From the NCBI RefSeq assembly GCF_007830635.1, contig NZ_VLLA01000001.1, positions 1 through 64,000 on the forward strand: a DNA stretch of 64,000 nucleotides, in the 5' to 3' direction. Made by a program: the position numbers and the translations under genes. Below the pieces are notes generated by a model. The model was given only the letters and a program-made list of their open reading frames with translations. It searched no databases and was not told the DNA's origin. Origin of the DNA: Bradyrhizobium huanghuaihaiense (lineage in GTDB: Bacteria > Pseudomonadota > Alphaproteobacteria > Rhizobiales > Xanthobacteraceae). How positions within the stretch are numbered: position 1 is the first letter of the stretch; every line of letters begins with the position of its first letter. This document shows positions 18,709 to 28,044 of the stretch, one piece after another.

Positions 18709-19851
18709 TTAGGCCTGCTGCCGCAGGGCTGCCGGCAGATCCTGCCGTTTCGACCATGCGATGTAATAGGCGAGCCCGGTCATCGCGGCGAAGCCGGTGA
18801 TGCTCACTGCGACCTGCATCACTACCAGGTTCGGCCCGGTGATCAGGATGAGGTGGCCGGCGAAGGACAGGAACACGGCGACGCAGAATACCGCGAGCCA
18901 TTCCTCGCCGCATGCGATCACCGCCTGCAGCGGCCTCCATGTCAGGCCGGGATGATCCGCCGGAATGAGATGGGTCGCAATGAGCGCGAGGGCGAGGAAG
19001 TGGAGCACGCGATAGGGCGCGAGGTTTTCCTTGTCGGTCGGTGCGATGCTGTTGAGGAGCAGATCGGGCAGGTAGGTGGACAGCGTCGGCGAGTGGCGCA
19101 TCAGGGTGACGGCCATCGCGAAGACCAGATAGGCGCCTGCGAGCATCCGCAGCCAGGACATGCCGCGCAGCGCACGCCCCGGCGCGCCTGTGACGGCGAA
19201 CCAGCCGCCCAGCACCATCAGCATCTGCCAGCACAGCGGATTGAAGGTCCATTCCTGGTCCGGGTAGACCCGGAAATTCCAGTCGAACCAGCGCGCGGCG
19301 ACGTACAGCGCGACCGATGCCGCCAGCGTCAGGTTCGGCCATCTCAGCAGCCCCCACAGCACGAGCGGAAAGAACGCCATCAGCGGGATCATCAGTTGCA
19401 GCAGGTCGAGGTTCAGCGGCTCTTCCTGGAGCACGAGCCCGCGGATCAGGATGCGCAGCGGGTGCTCGAGAATCCCGGATATGTTGTATTCGTGGATGAT
19501 CTCCGGCGCCATCGATTGCGAGGCGACGTAGGCGATGGTGTCGATATAGATCACGAACAGCACGACATAGGCGGCATAGAGCCGCCAGACGCGGCGGAAG
19601 ATTCGCGTCGCCGCGACGATGTAGCCGCGCTCCAGCGCCATCCTGCCGTGGATGATGGCGACGCCGTAGCCCACCACGAACACGAACAGATCGGCCGCGC
19701 CGCTGAAGCCGAAATTCCGCAGCGTCAGCAGGTTGACGACGTTGTTCGGAATATGGTCGACGAATACGGACCAATTGGCGATGCCGAGCGTCAGATAGAG
19801 TCTGGCGTCGTGCTGAAATGCGGCGAGGTTCGCCTTGACGGACGGTTTCAT
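18709..19851 (-). CDS. OpgC-like membrane protein
   Basis: 380 residues with about ten membrane helices (for example SVFVDHIPNNVVNLLTL, IIHGRMALERGY, LQLMIPLMAFFPLVLW). NFGFSGAADLFVFVVGYGVA near residues 46-65 is the signature of OpgC proteins, integral membrane acyltransferases that succinylate osmoregulated periplasmic glucans. Rhizobia make cyclic glucans that receive such substituents, so glucan modification is the likely role, but no glucan synthase is nearby. It is followed 91 bp downstream by the TetR gene on the same strand. Confidence 0.8.
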   Translation of the reverse strand: MKPSVKANLAAFQHDARLYLTLGIANWSVFVDHIPNNVVNLLTLRNFGFSGAADLFVFVVGYGVAIIHGRMALERGYIVAATRIFRRVWRLYAAYVVLFVIYIDTIAYVASQSMAPEIIHEYNISGILEHPLRILIRGLVLQEEPLNLDLLQLMIPLMAFFPLVLWGLLRWPNLTLAASVALYVAARWFDWNFRVYPDQEWTFNPLCWQMLMVLGGWFAVTGAPGRALRGMSWLRMLAGAYLVFAMAVTLMRHSPTLSTYLPDLLLNSIAPTDKENLAPYRVLHFLALALIATHLIPADHPGLTWRPLQAVIACGEEWLAVFCVAVFLSFAGHLILITGPNLVVMQVAVSITGFAAMTGLAYYIAWSKRQDLPAALRQQA

Positions 19852-20227
19852 TGAGTAAAATAGCTTTGAGAATCAGGGTGATGCTTTTACCGGCAACCGC
19901 CTGCCTATCCGAGTAGCGTTTACGTGAGCGAGACTGGTTTGTCCCGATTGGTCTGAAATTGCGCAGCGCATCCCGCTGCTTTTGCAGGTCTGCGTTGAAC
20001 CCGCCCTAGTCGCAACTTTTGCAAAGGCGACAATCCGCCTGCGGTCGCGGCAGGCATCGGTCGCTCCGGTACTGCACCGCTCTGCTCCCGGCTGCAATGT
20101 CTCTGTAGTCTGGAAATAGAAAACCTCCAGGCTGGAAACCTTTCACCCCGCAACGTCGAACCGCTGCGCTAACTCCTTGTTCCGGCTGGCTGCATTGCGC
20201 AGTCGTTGGAAGTTGGGGAAGTTTGCA
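19852..20227 (+). promoter_or_regulatory. Intergenic region upstream of the siderophore receptor, 376 bp
   Basis: This separates divergent OpgC-like and TonB-receptor genes and must carry both promoters. I looked for Fur, Irr (ICE, TTTAGAA-N2-TTCTAAA) and RirA-like iron boxes and saw no convincing one. GCAACTTTTGC near 20011 is a small partial dyad. No supportable gene is present. Confidence 0.4.
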
Positions 20228-22561
20228 GTGGGCATTGTGGAAGTGGGGCGCTGGCGGCTCATGGGGGCCGTCAGCTCGGTTGTCTTGATCGTTGTTACGG
20301 GAGGGGCGGCGGCCCAATCATCGACCTCGGGTGCGTCCGCGGGGGCGGGGACCGAGCTTGGAACGGTCGTCGTCCAGGCAAGCGAGGCTCGCAAGCGCAC
20401 CAGCGTACCATCCTCGCGTAGCCGCAGCGCGGCCCGCGCGCGCGCGGTCTCGCGCGGCAATGCGCCCGCTGGCGCTGCCGCGGCAGCCGCCGCCGGCGCC
20501 GGAGCGGGGGGAGGGCACAAGGAATCGGCGTTCGGCCATGTCGACGGCGTGGTCGCGACAAGGAGCGCGACCGGCACAAAGACCGACGCGCCGCTGATCG
20601 AGACGCCGGTCGCGATCTCCGTCGTGACGCAGGACCAGATCCAGGCCCAGGGCGCGCAGAGCATTGCGCAGGCGGTGCGCTATACGTCGGGCGTGAGGAG
20701 CGAAAATCTCGGGGCCGACGCGCGCTTCGACAATATCTACATTCGCGGCTTCCTCGCCGACCAATATCTGGACTCGCTGCGGCTGCTGAATTTTGGCGTC
20801 TTCGCCTATCCGATCGTCGAGCCCTTCAATCTCGAGCGCGTCGAGATCCTGCATGGTCCGGCCTCCGTTCTCTACGGTCAGTCGTCGCCGGGCGGCATCG
20901 TCGATCTCGTCTCCAAGCGTCCGACGCTGGAGCCCTATCACGAGATGTTCGTGTCGACCGGCAGCTACGGCCGCGTCCAGGCGGGCGTCGACCTGTCCGG
21001 TCCAATCGACAAGAACAAGGAGTTTCTCTACCGCTTCACCGCGTCCGGCTTCGATGTGGGCAGCCAGGTCGATCACGCCGACTACCAGCGCATCTCGATC
21101 GCGCCGTCGCTGACCTGGCGGCCGGACAACCAGACCACGCTGACGGTGCTCGGCACCTATCAACGCGATCCCAAGGCCGGCTTCTACAACCAGCTGCTGC
21201 CGAGCGGCATCGGCACCATCACGCCCTACAAGGGCAGCTATATCCCGACGAGCTTCTATTCCGGCGAGCCGAATTTCGACAAGACCGACCGCACAGTCGG
21301 CACAGTCGGCTATTTGCTCGAACACAGCTTCAACAATAACGTCAAGGTGCGACAGAACCTGCGTTACATGGACCTCAGCACCGATTTCGCGGTGGTATCC
21401 CCCAACGGCAGCCAGACGGATCCGACCAACCTCAAGCGCGCGGCCTTCACGACGCTGGAATCGATCCGCTCGATCAATGTCGACAACCAGCTCGAGACCA
21501 GATTCAACGCCGGTCCGTTCGAGCACACCGTGCTCGCGGGCCTCGACTACACCAACGCCGTCGACAAGCGGCTCAACGGCCAGCTCCTGGTCGCGCCGAC
21601 GATCAACGCGTTCAATCCGGTCTATGGCGTGCCGTTCGGTCCGGTGCCCAATACGACGAATGTCCGGCAGACGATCGATCAACTCGGGGTCTATGCGCAG
21701 GATCAGATCAAATTCGACCGCTGGGTCGCGCTGCTCGGTATCCGTCATGATCGGGCGCAGTCCAGCACCGATACGCTGACCTACGCGAACGGGACCACCT
21801 CGACCGCGCCAAAGTCCGACACGGCGGTCACCAAGCGCGGTGCGCTGCTCTACAAGTTCGACAACGGGATCGCACCCTACATCCAGTACACCGAGTCGTT
21901 CCAGCCGACTGCCGGCACGGATGCTCTTCTCCGTCCGTTCTCGCCGACAACCGGCAAGCAGGAAGAAGCAGGCATCAAGTACCAGCCAAACGCAAACTCG
22001 CTCTACACGCTCGCCGCGTTCAACCTGATCCAGCAGAACGTGCTGACGCCGGATACGGATCCGACCCATCCTCCCGGCTCGCGTGTCCAGACCGGCGAAA
22101 TCCGTTCGCGCGGCATCGAGCTGGAGGCCAAGACCGAGATCAGCCGTGAGCTGACAGTGCTGGCGTCCTACACCTATCTCGACAACATCGTGACGCGGAC
22201 CAACACGCCGAGCCAGCTCGGCAAGCATCCGGTCATCGCCCCGATGAACTCGGCATCGGCTTGGGTCGATTACACCTTCCATGGCGGCCCGCTCGACGGC
22301 TTCGGCCTGTCCGGCGGCGTGCGCTATATCGGCGAGACGGCAGGTAACACAGCAAACACTTTCTATGTCCCGGACGTCACGTTGTTCGATGCGGCGATTC
22401 ACTATGACTTCTCCGCACTGGGGCCGATGTTCAAGGGTTATTCGGCGCAGGTCAACGCCACGAACATCTTCGACAAGACCTATGTGACGCTTTGCCAGGA
22501 CATCGGCTGCTATTACGGCCTCCGTCGTAACGTGATTGCGACGCTGCGCTACCACTGGTAG
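20228..22561 (+). CDS. TonB-dependent siderophore receptor
   Basis: 777 residues from the GTG at 20228, chosen because GGGGAAG lies 6 bases upstream; a TTG at 20177 extends the frame by 17 residues but has no ribosome site. A signal peptide (LMGAVSSVVLIVVTGGAAAQ) is followed by an unusual linker with an Ala/Gly run (APAGAAAAAAAGAGAGGG), then the plug (VGSVVTQDQIQAQGAQSI-like segment, SAGGIVDLVSKRP-like segment SSPGGIVDLVSKRP) and a 22-strand barrel ending LRYHW with terminal Trp. FhuE/FoxA-type receptors import ferric siderophores. Two downstream membrane genes appear co-transcribed and may handle reductive iron release. Confidence 0.9.
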   Translation: MGIVEVGRWRLMGAVSSVVLIVVTGGAAAQSSTSGASAGAGTELGTVVVQASEARKRTSVPSSRSRSAARARAVSRGNAPAGAAAAAAAGAGAGGGHKESAFGHVDGVVATRSATGTKTDAPLIETPVAISVVTQDQIQAQGAQSIAQAVRYTSGVRSENLGADARFDNIYIRGFLADQYLDSLRLLNFGVFAYPIVEPFNLERVEILHGPASVLYGQSSPGGIVDLVSKRPTLEPYHEMFVSTGSYGRVQAGVDLSGPIDKNKEFLYRFTASGFDVGSQVDHADYQRISIAPSLTWRPDNQTTLTVLGTYQRDPKAGFYNQLLPSGIGTITPYKGSYIPTSFYSGEPNFDKTDRTVGTVGYLLEHSFNNNVKVRQNLRYMDLSTDFAVVSPNGSQTDPTNLKRAAFTTLESIRSINVDNQLETRFNAGPFEHTVLAGLDYTNAVDKRLNGQLLVAPTINAFNPVYGVPFGPVPNTTNVRQTIDQLGVYAQDQIKFDRWVALLGIRHDRAQSSTDTLTYANGTTSTAPKSDTAVTKRGALLYKFDNGIAPYIQYTESFQPTAGTDALLRPFSPTTGKQEEAGIKYQPNANSLYTLAAFNLIQQNVLTPDTDPTHPPGSRVQTGEIRSRGIELEAKTEISRELTVLASYTYLDNIVTRTNTPSQLGKHPVIAPMNSASAWVDYTFHGGPLDGFGLSGGVRYIGETAGNTANTFYVPDVTLFDAAIHYDFSALGPMFKGYSAQVNATNIFDKTYVTLCQDIGCYYGLRRNVIATLRYHW

Positions 22562-22570
22562 AGGAACGGC

Positions 22571-23785
22571 ATGACCGAACAGGCGCTCTCCAGGGGACAC
22601 ATCTATGAGCGAAAGCCGGCGCTTCGGCGCTGGCTGTTCGTGCATAAATGGTCGAGCCTGATCTGCACGCTGTTCCTGCTGCTGATCTGCATCACCGGCC
22701 TGCCCTTGGTGCTGCGCGACGAGATCGACGGCCTGCTCGACGACGCCTTGCCCTATGCGCAGGTCGCGGAGGGCACGCCCAATGTGAGCCTCGACCGGGT
22801 GGTCGAGGCCAGCCGGAAGCTGTATCCCGGTGAGACCATCCTCTCGGTGTTCGTCGACGATGACGAGCCCAAGATCATGGTGTTCATGGCGAGCTCCTGG
22901 GAGGCCTTCAAGGCCAACCGCAGGTCGCTGCACTCGATCCGGTTCGACGCCCACACCGGCGACGTGCTGAAGCAGACCAAACCGTTCGGCGAGGACGGAC
23001 TCACCTTCCTGCAATTGATGCTGTCGCTGCACCGCGACCTGTTCGCAGGGCTTGCGGGCGAATTGTTCCTCGGCGCGATGGCGCTTCTGTTCATCGCGGC
23101 GATCGTCTCCGGCATCGCGATCTACGGGCCCTTCATGCGCAAGCTGGATTTCGGCACCGTGCGCGCGGCGAGGTCGCCACGGCTGAAATGGCTCGACCTG
23201 CATAACCTGCTCGGCGTCGTCACCGTCGGCTGGGCGCTGGTGGTTGGCGCCACCGGCGTGATCAACGAGCTCTCGACGCCGCTGTTCGCGCTGTGGCAAC
23301 AGACCGACGTGCGCGCGATGCTGGCGCCGCTGCAAGGCAAGCCGGTGCCGCACACCTCGGAGCTGTCCTCGCCGCAGGCGGCCTATGACACGGTGAAGGC
23401 GGCCTTCCCCGACATGACCGCGACCAGCGTGGTGTATCCGGGCTCGCCGTTCGGTTCGCCCTTCCACTACGTGGTCTGGACCAAGGGCAAGGAGCCGCTG
23501 ACCTCACGCCTGTTCAGCCCGGTGCTGGTCGATGCGAGAAGCGGCGCCCTGGTGTCGGCGGTGACCATGCCCTGGTATCTGCGCGCGCTGGAGCTCTCGC
23601 GCCCGCTGCATTTCGGCGACTATGGCGGCATGCCGCTGAAGATCATCTGGGTGGTGCTGGATCTCGCGACGATCTTCGTGCTCGGCAGCGGGCTCTATCT
23701 CTGGCTTGCGCGGTCGCAGGCCGCGAAGACGCAACAGCGGCCCGCTGCGGCCCTGCCGCTGTCGTCGCCGGGAGCAGCAGAATGA
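22571..23785 (+). CDS. PepSY-associated TM helix protein (putative iron/siderophore reductase type)
   Basis: 404 residues. The N-terminus RRWLFVHKWSSLICTLFLLL with LRDEID, the large periplasmic loop, LHRDLFAGLAGELFLGAMALLF, a third segment beginning DLHNLLGVVTVGWALVVGATG and a C-terminal helix (DLATIFVLGSGLYLWL) match the PepSY-TM family. Conserved His residues lie at the helix edges (HKW, LHRD, DLHN). Members next to siderophore receptors have been linked to ferric-siderophore reduction. It starts 9 bp after the receptor stop, so co-transcription is likely. The reductase role is inference. Confidence 0.8.
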   Translation: MTEQALSRGHIYERKPALRRWLFVHKWSSLICTLFLLLICITGLPLVLRDEIDGLLDDALPYAQVAEGTPNVSLDRVVEASRKLYPGETILSVFVDDDEPKIMVFMASSWEAFKANRRSLHSIRFDAHTGDVLKQTKPFGEDGLTFLQLMLSLHRDLFAGLAGELFLGAMALLFIAAIVSGIAIYGPFMRKLDFGTVRAARSPRLKWLDLHNLLGVVTVGWALVVGATGVINELSTPLFALWQQTDVRAMLAPLQGKPVPHTSELSSPQAAYDTVKAAFPDMTATSVVYPGSPFGSPFHYVVWTKGKEPLTSRLFSPVLVDARSGALVSAVTMPWYLRALELSRPLHFGDYGGMPLKIIWVVLDLATIFVLGSGLYLWLARSQAAKTQQRPAAALPLSSPGAAE

Positions 23786-23964
23786 CTGCCCGCCGCTCGC
23801 CCAACCTGATCTGGCGCTGGCCCGCGTTGCTCGCGGCCCTGAGCATTTTCGGCCTGTTCGCGGCGTTGATTGGTCAGACCGGGATTTGGCTGCCGCTGTC
23901 CTGGGGCGCGTTGACCGTTCCGCTCGCGGTGGCCGCGATCTGTATCGTCCGCAGCCGCAGCTGA
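23782..23964 (+). CDS. Small hypothetical membrane protein
   Basis: 60 residues: MTARRSPNLIWRWPALLAAL, with two predicted membrane helices (about 13-31 and 35-55) and a basic Cys-containing end (CIVRSRS). The ATG overlaps the stop of the PepSY gene (ATGA), so translational coupling is likely and the gene is probably real despite its size. Comparable tiny proteins are frequent at the end of receptor-PepSY operons; I do not know a function. Confidence 0.65.
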   Translation: MTARRSPNLIWRWPALLAALSIFGLFAALIGQTGIWLPLSWGALTVPLAVAAICIVRSRS

Positions 23965-23975
23965 GATGCTCGCCG

Positions 23976-24431
23976 TTACTCGGCGGGCTCCGCCGATGCT
24001 TCGTCGGGGACGCCGGCGCGGCTCGCCATGATTCCCAGCGCGACGCCGCCGATGGCCAGGATCGGCAACAGCCGCTTGACCCCGATGGCACGGACGATCT
24101 GCAGCCCGGTGGCGAGCAGCATGGGGTCGGCGAGCATGCTGTGCGCCGCGGACTTTGCGGCGCGCTCGGCGGCGATGTGGGCTTCCTTGCGCAACTGCCG
24201 CTTGTACGCCCAATAGCTCACCGCGGCGGTCAGCGTCAGCAGAAAGAAAACGCCGGCACCCGCGAGGCAGGCCTGCACCGGACCATATTTTTCGAGGACC
24301 GAAATGAAGGCTGCAGCGCAGAGGAAGCATGTCGTGATGAACAGCGCGAATGCCGCGCCCGCGGCAAGGGAGGTCAGCCGCACAGTCGTGCCGGTGGATG
24401 CACTGATCCCGTCGATGATGCGCTGGAACAT
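23976..24431 (-). CDS. Hypothetical membrane protein, 151 aa
   Basis: Two N-terminal hydrophobic helices (about 20-43 and 53-75), a charged amphipathic stretch (YKRQLRKEAHIAAERAAKSAA) and a third helix near 115-135 (LLPILAIGGVALGIMAS). It resembles the phage-holin-superfamily-III-like or YqjE-type proteins that often accompany DUF883/YqjD proteins, and indeed a DUF883-like gene lies 89 bp upstream on the same strand. The family assignment is tentative. Confidence 0.6.
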   Translation of the reverse strand: MFQRIIDGISASTGTTVRLTSLAAGAAFALFITTCFLCAAAFISVLEKYGPVQACLAGAGVFFLLTLTAAVSYWAYKRQLRKEAHIAAERAAKSAAHSMLADPMLLATGLQIVRAIGVKRLLPILAIGGVALGIMASRAGVPDEASAEPAE

Positions 24432-24520
24432 GGCCTTGCTCCTCAGATCCCCACAAGCCTGGATGTCACAAGCCGGCCTTGGCGGCGCGGCGGCGCCGCC
24501 TCAACGTTGGCCGGGCATCC

Positions 24521-24892
24521 TTAGCGGCGCCAGGCGACGCCGATCAGGAAGCCGATGCCGAGCGCGAGTCCGACGGTCGCCAGCGGCCGCTGCGTGATCG
24601 CCTCTTCCAGCGTCTCCTCGATCGATCCATAGGCATCCTGCGCCGCGCCCATCATGGCGCTGCTGCGCTCCGACATGTCGTCGATCGCGGAATCCATGTT
24701 CTCGCGGGCCTGGCGATAGCCCCGCCTGGCCTGCTTGCTGGTGGAATTGGCAAAGGTATTGAGCGCGTCGGTGATCTGGTCGGTGAGGGCGGCGATATCG
24801 CTTTTCACGGCTGCTACATCCTTCTCGAGGCGTTCTCTGGAGGCTTTGTCGGTCCAGTCGCTGATCCCGGCTTCGGCACTTGTCGTTGACAT
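24521..24892 (-). CDS. DUF883 (ElaB/YqjD-like) membrane-anchored protein
   Basis: 123 residues: a long amphipathic, heptad-rich helix (LEKDVAAVKSDIAALTDQI..., coiled coil about 15-95) followed by one C-terminal membrane segment (PLATVGLALGIGFLIGVAWRR). This is the ElaB/YqjD/YgaM layout, inner-membrane proteins that associate with ribosomes in stationary phase. I chose the ATG at 24892 (MSTTSAEAG) because GGAG is 9 bases upstream; the open frame continues upstream into the next gene. It is flanked by a permease gene and a small membrane gene on the same strand. Confidence 0.8.
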   Translation of the reverse strand: MSTTSAEAGISDWTDKASRERLEKDVAAVKSDIAALTDQITDALNTFANSTSKQARRGYRQARENMDSAIDDMSERSSAMMGAAQDAYGSIEETLEEAITQRPLATVGLALGIGFLIGVAWRR

Positions 24893-24971
24893 CAGGAAGC
24901 TCCGAACTGTTTGCGGCTGAGATAGCCGGAAAACGTTTCGTGGTCGGGTAAGTTCCGATTGCGGAAACCGG

Positions 24972-26084
24972 TTACTCCTGCGGCAGCTGCGGCGCATCCT
25001 CCGGCAAAAGATGTTCCTTCAGGATCAGCCCGACGATGAGCAGCGGCGACGACAGGAAGGCACCCATCGGCCCCCACAACCAGGTCCAGAACGCCAGCGC
25101 CAGCAGCACCGCCAGCGCATTCAGCGCCAGGCGGCGGCCGATGATGGTCGGCGTGACGAAATGTCCCTCCAGGAACGTGATGCCGCCGAAGGCGATGGCG
25201 GCAGCCAGGCCGCCGCCGATGGTCGGGAAGGCGACGAGCCCGACCACGACCAATATGGCGAACATCGCGATCGGCCCGATGATCGGGATGAAGTTGAGGG
25301 TTGCGGCAAGTGCGCCCAGGCCGGCCGGGTTGGGCATGCCGGTCAGGGCGCAGACCAGTCCGGCGGCAATGCCCACGCCGATATTGATGACGGTCACCGT
25401 CAGCAGGTAACTGCCGAGATGGACCTCGATCTCGTTGAGAATGCGCAGCGTGCGCAGCCGCGCATCGCGATCGCTGAACGTCATGATCAACGCCCGCCGT
25501 AGATCGCGCCAGCTCGCGATGAACAGGATCAGCGTGACGAAGAACAGCAGGAATTCGGTGAAGGTGGGCGAGAGGAATTCCAGCGTCGGCTGCACCCATT
25601 CGAATTTCGGCAGCTGGAAGCTCGGCAGGCCCTCCGAGCCGCCGACCATGGCTTGCAGCTCGCGCCACAGCATCAGCGGGCGGTCGAACACGTGCAGCTT
25701 GTCTTTCAACTGCGCGCCGAGCTCGGGCAGGCGCGAGCTCCACTCCATCACGGGCGAGGCGATCAGCGCGACGACGAAGGTCACCACGGCGGTCACGGCA
25801 ATCACGATCAGGACGGCGCCCAGACCGCGTGGCACTTTGCGGTTTTCCAGGAAGGTTGCCGCCGGAGACAGCATGGTGCCGATGACAAAGGCCATCACCA
25901 CGGGGAGGAAGAACGCCTTGGCGACATAGAGCACCGCGACCACTGCGATCAGCAATAGACCGGCGAGTGCGAAGGCGACGAACTCGGTGCGGCGGATGAT
26001 CGGCGGCAGTTCGCTATGACTGCCGGGGAGCGGGTCACCTTCGCCGCTGCCGGGAATCAGACGTTCACTGGGAAGGACGCGCAC
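24972..26084 (-). CDS. AI-2E/PerM-family transporter
   Basis: 370 residues with eight predicted membrane segments. Family features are LPVVMAFVIGTMLSP near the N-terminus, the long extramembrane domain (residues about 115-190), the GLxCALTGMPNPAGLGALAATLNFIP-type segment and FLEGHFVTPTIIGRRLALNALAVLLAL (seen in parts) near 300. Members export autoinducer-2, act as Na+/H+ antiporters or are uncharacterised, so the substrate is unknown. It is divergent from the L,D-transpeptidase gene; the 208-bp gap between them must hold both promoters. Confidence 0.85.
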   Translation of the reverse strand: MRVLPSERLIPGSGEGDPLPGSHSELPPIIRRTEFVAFALAGLLLIAVVAVLYVAKAFFLPVVMAFVIGTMLSPAATFLENRKVPRGLGAVLIVIAVTAVVTFVVALIASPVMEWSSRLPELGAQLKDKLHVFDRPLMLWRELQAMVGGSEGLPSFQLPKFEWVQPTLEFLSPTFTEFLLFFVTLILFIASWRDLRRALIMTFSDRDARLRTLRILNEIEVHLGSYLLTVTVINIGVGIAAGLVCALTGMPNPAGLGALAATLNFIPIIGPIAMFAILVVVGLVAFPTIGGGLAAAIAFGGITFLEGHFVTPTIIGRRLALNALAVLLALAFWTWLWGPMGAFLSSPLLIVGLILKEHLLPEDAPQLPQE

Positions 26085-26292
26085 AATACCTCTCCCGCAC
26101 GGAAAGCTTCCGCGCGCCCATTGATGACGTCACAACGTCCGAGGCGGCGCCGGGGTTCCATCGCGGCTTCGTGAAGTTGCGCTCGCTTGACTGTGACGTC
26201 GTTGCTGCATCGAAAGGCGGAACCTGAGTCGGCCCGGCTGCGTTTGTTGGCAAGCCGCATCACCCTGATGCGCAGATCCAACGGGGCAGCTC

Positions 26293-27075
26293 ATGACAAT
26301 GGTCTCTCCAGCCCGCCGCTTCTCGCCGCGCGCCGCCACTGCTTTTGCCTTCGCCGCCGCACTGCTTGTCGTGCCCTTCGGAGCCGCGAGCGCGCAAACG
26401 CTCGGCTATGTCCCGATGCAGCCGCAAGCCTATCCGCAAGGTCAGACCTATTCGCACGGCTATGTGAACGACGAGGCGCAGGCAACCGATGAGGATGCCC
26501 GGCTCCCCGACCGCCTGCGCAAGCAGATCGTCGCATTCGACCGCGGCGAGCCGGCCGGCACCATCGTGATCGATACCGGCAATACATACCTCTATTACGT
26601 GCTCGGCAATGGCCGGGCGATCCGCTATGGCGTCGGCGTCGGCCGCGAGGGTTTTACCTGGTCGGGCGTCCAGAACATCAGCCGCAAGGCGGAATGGCCG
26701 GACTGGCATCCGCCGGCCGAGATGATCGCGCGCCAGCCTTACCTGCCGCGCTTCGTCGCCGGCGGCCCCGGCAATCCGCTCGGCGCGCGCGCGATGTATC
26801 TGGGATCGAGTGAGTATCGCATCCACGGCACCAACGATCCCACCACCATCGGCAAGTTCGTCTCCTCCGGCTGCATCCGCATGACCAACGAAGACGTCAC
26901 CGACCTGTTCAGCCGCGTCAATGTCGGCGCCAAGGTCGTCGTGCTGCCGAAGAACGCCCCGCTGATGGCGAAGGGCGGCGACAAGGGAAGTGATTCCTGG
27001 CGCAGGCGCCCCGCGGCGACGGCGTTGCCCTCGGGCCGGCAGGCCTTGAACATCTCGCCGTCTGCCGTGAACTGA
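26293..27075 (+). CDS. L,D-transpeptidase (YkuD domain)
   Basis: 260 residues. A signal peptide (FAFAAALLVVPFGAASAQ) is followed by a linker and a YkuD domain starting about residue 85 (GTIVIDTGNTYLYYVL). The catalytic site is complete: His178 in RIHGTND and SSGCIRM with Cys194 and Arg196. These periplasmic enzymes make 3-3 cross-links in peptidoglycan or attach envelope proteins to it. Rhizobiales use L,D-transpeptidases heavily and attach outer membrane proteins covalently. A DUF2865 gene follows 19 bp later. Confidence 0.92.
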   Translation: MTMVSPARRFSPRAATAFAFAAALLVVPFGAASAQTLGYVPMQPQAYPQGQTYSHGYVNDEAQATDEDARLPDRLRKQIVAFDRGEPAGTIVIDTGNTYLYYVLGNGRAIRYGVGVGREGFTWSGVQNISRKAEWPDWHPPAEMIARQPYLPRFVAGGPGNPLGARAMYLGSSEYRIHGTNDPTTIGKFVSSGCIRMTNEDVTDLFSRVNVGAKVVVLPKNAPLMAKGGDKGSDSWRRRPAATALPSGRQALNISPSAVN

Positions 27076-27094
27076 AGAGTTTGAGTGAGGTGAT

Positions 27095-27742
27095 ATGAAG
27101 AGACGCGTGATTGGCAAGCTGGCTGGCGGAGCGGCAGTTATGGTCGCTATCTCAGCCGGTCTGGGATTGGCGCCGTCCGCGCATGCGGAAGATTTTTTCT
27201 CGGCACTGTTCGGCGCCTTCGGAGCGCGGCCTCCACAGATCCGCACTCCGTTCCCGAATGACGACATGCCGCGCTACGATGCGCCGCGGCAGCGGGCCGC
27301 CTATGGCGGCGGCACGACCTACTGTGTGCGCGGCTGTGATGGTCGCTATTTCCCTGCGCAGGGAAGTGACGCCGAGAGCAAGGCGCAATCCTGCAAGAGC
27401 TTTTGCCCGACGTCGGAGACCTCGCTGGTCTATGGCAGCAACATCGACGACGCCACGACCGAGAGCGGGAAATCCTACTCCGACCTGCCGAACGCGTTCC
27501 GCTACCGCAACGAGATCGTTGCGGGCTGCACCTGCAACGGCAAGGATCCGGTGGGGCTTTCCCAGGTCAAGGTCGAGGACGACCCCACCTTGCGCAAGGG
27601 TGACATCGTTGCGGGTGCGGGCGGTTTGGTCGTTGCGAACCGCAATGCCAACGACCGCCGCGGCGTCGCGATGAATTTCTCGCCGCTGCCGGATTCGGTC
27701 CGGGCCAAATTCCGCCAGATGCCGGTGGTGGCGAAGGAATAG
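27095..27742 (+). CDS. DUF2865 secreted protein
   Basis: 215 residues with a signal peptide (to SAHAED). The core shows the DUF2865 cysteine pattern: YCVRGCDGRYFP, SCKSFCPTSETSLVYG, and AGCTCNGKDP, six cysteines likely in disulfides. The family is restricted mainly to Rhizobiales and has no established function. Its place 19 bp after an L,D-transpeptidase suggests an envelope role. Confidence 0.85.
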   Translation: MKRRVIGKLAGGAAVMVAISAGLGLAPSAHAEDFFSALFGAFGARPPQIRTPFPNDDMPRYDAPRQRAAYGGGTTYCVRGCDGRYFPAQGSDAESKAQSCKSFCPTSETSLVYGSNIDDATTESGKSYSDLPNAFRYRNEIVAGCTCNGKDPVGLSQVKVEDDPTLRKGDIVAGAGGLVVANRNANDRRGVAMNFSPLPDSVRAKFRQMPVVAKE

Positions 27743-27751
27743 GGTTTCGCT

Positions 27752-27874
27752 CGTCGTCCTGGCGAAAGCCAGGACCCATTACCCCGAATACGAGTTTGGC
27801 GGCACCCAGATAACCACCCACCTGCCCATTGCAGAGGCCGGTGGTTATGGGTCCTGGCCTTCGCCAGGACGACG
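27752..27874. repeat. Intergenic repeat family A, copy 2
   Basis: CGTCGTCCTGGCGAAAGCC...GGACCCATTACC at the left and ATGGGTCCTGGCC...CCAGGACGACG at the right, 123 bp, directly after the DUF2865 stop. It shares the inverted ends of copy 1, with the TCCTGG variant of the arms. Copy 3 follows after 36 bp. Together they fill the convergent gap before the chemoreceptor. Confidence 0.8.
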
Positions 27875-27910
27875 TCGAGAGTGATGCGATGTGCGTGCCT
27901 CAATCACCGC

Positions 27911-28044
27911 TGTCGTCCCGGGGCGCGCGTAGCGCGAGCCCGGGACCCATAACCCCGGGGAGGAGTTTGACGAAGACTCGTGGATACCAGCTCCGCGCCA
28001 AATCACTCCCTGTGGCTATGGGTCCCCGCCTTCGCGGGGACGAC
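27911..28044. repeat. Intergenic repeat family A, copy 3
   Basis: TGTCGTCCCGGGGCGCGCG at the left and CGCCTTCGCGGGGACGACA at the right, with GGGACCCATAACC and CTATGGGTCC inside. It carries the internal AGGAGTTTGACGAAGACTCG segment shared with copies 4, 5 and 6. It ends 26 bp before the chemoreceptor stop codon, so it may serve as its 3' end structure. Confidence 0.8.

Noticed and set aside
20318..23467. Open reading frame of 1049 codons on the minus strand
   Set aside because: It lies opposite the siderophore receptor and the PepSY gene, has Arg/Asp/Gly-rich composition with no recognisable domain, and follows from the high-GC third-codon bias of the real genes. Its length alone is not evidence.
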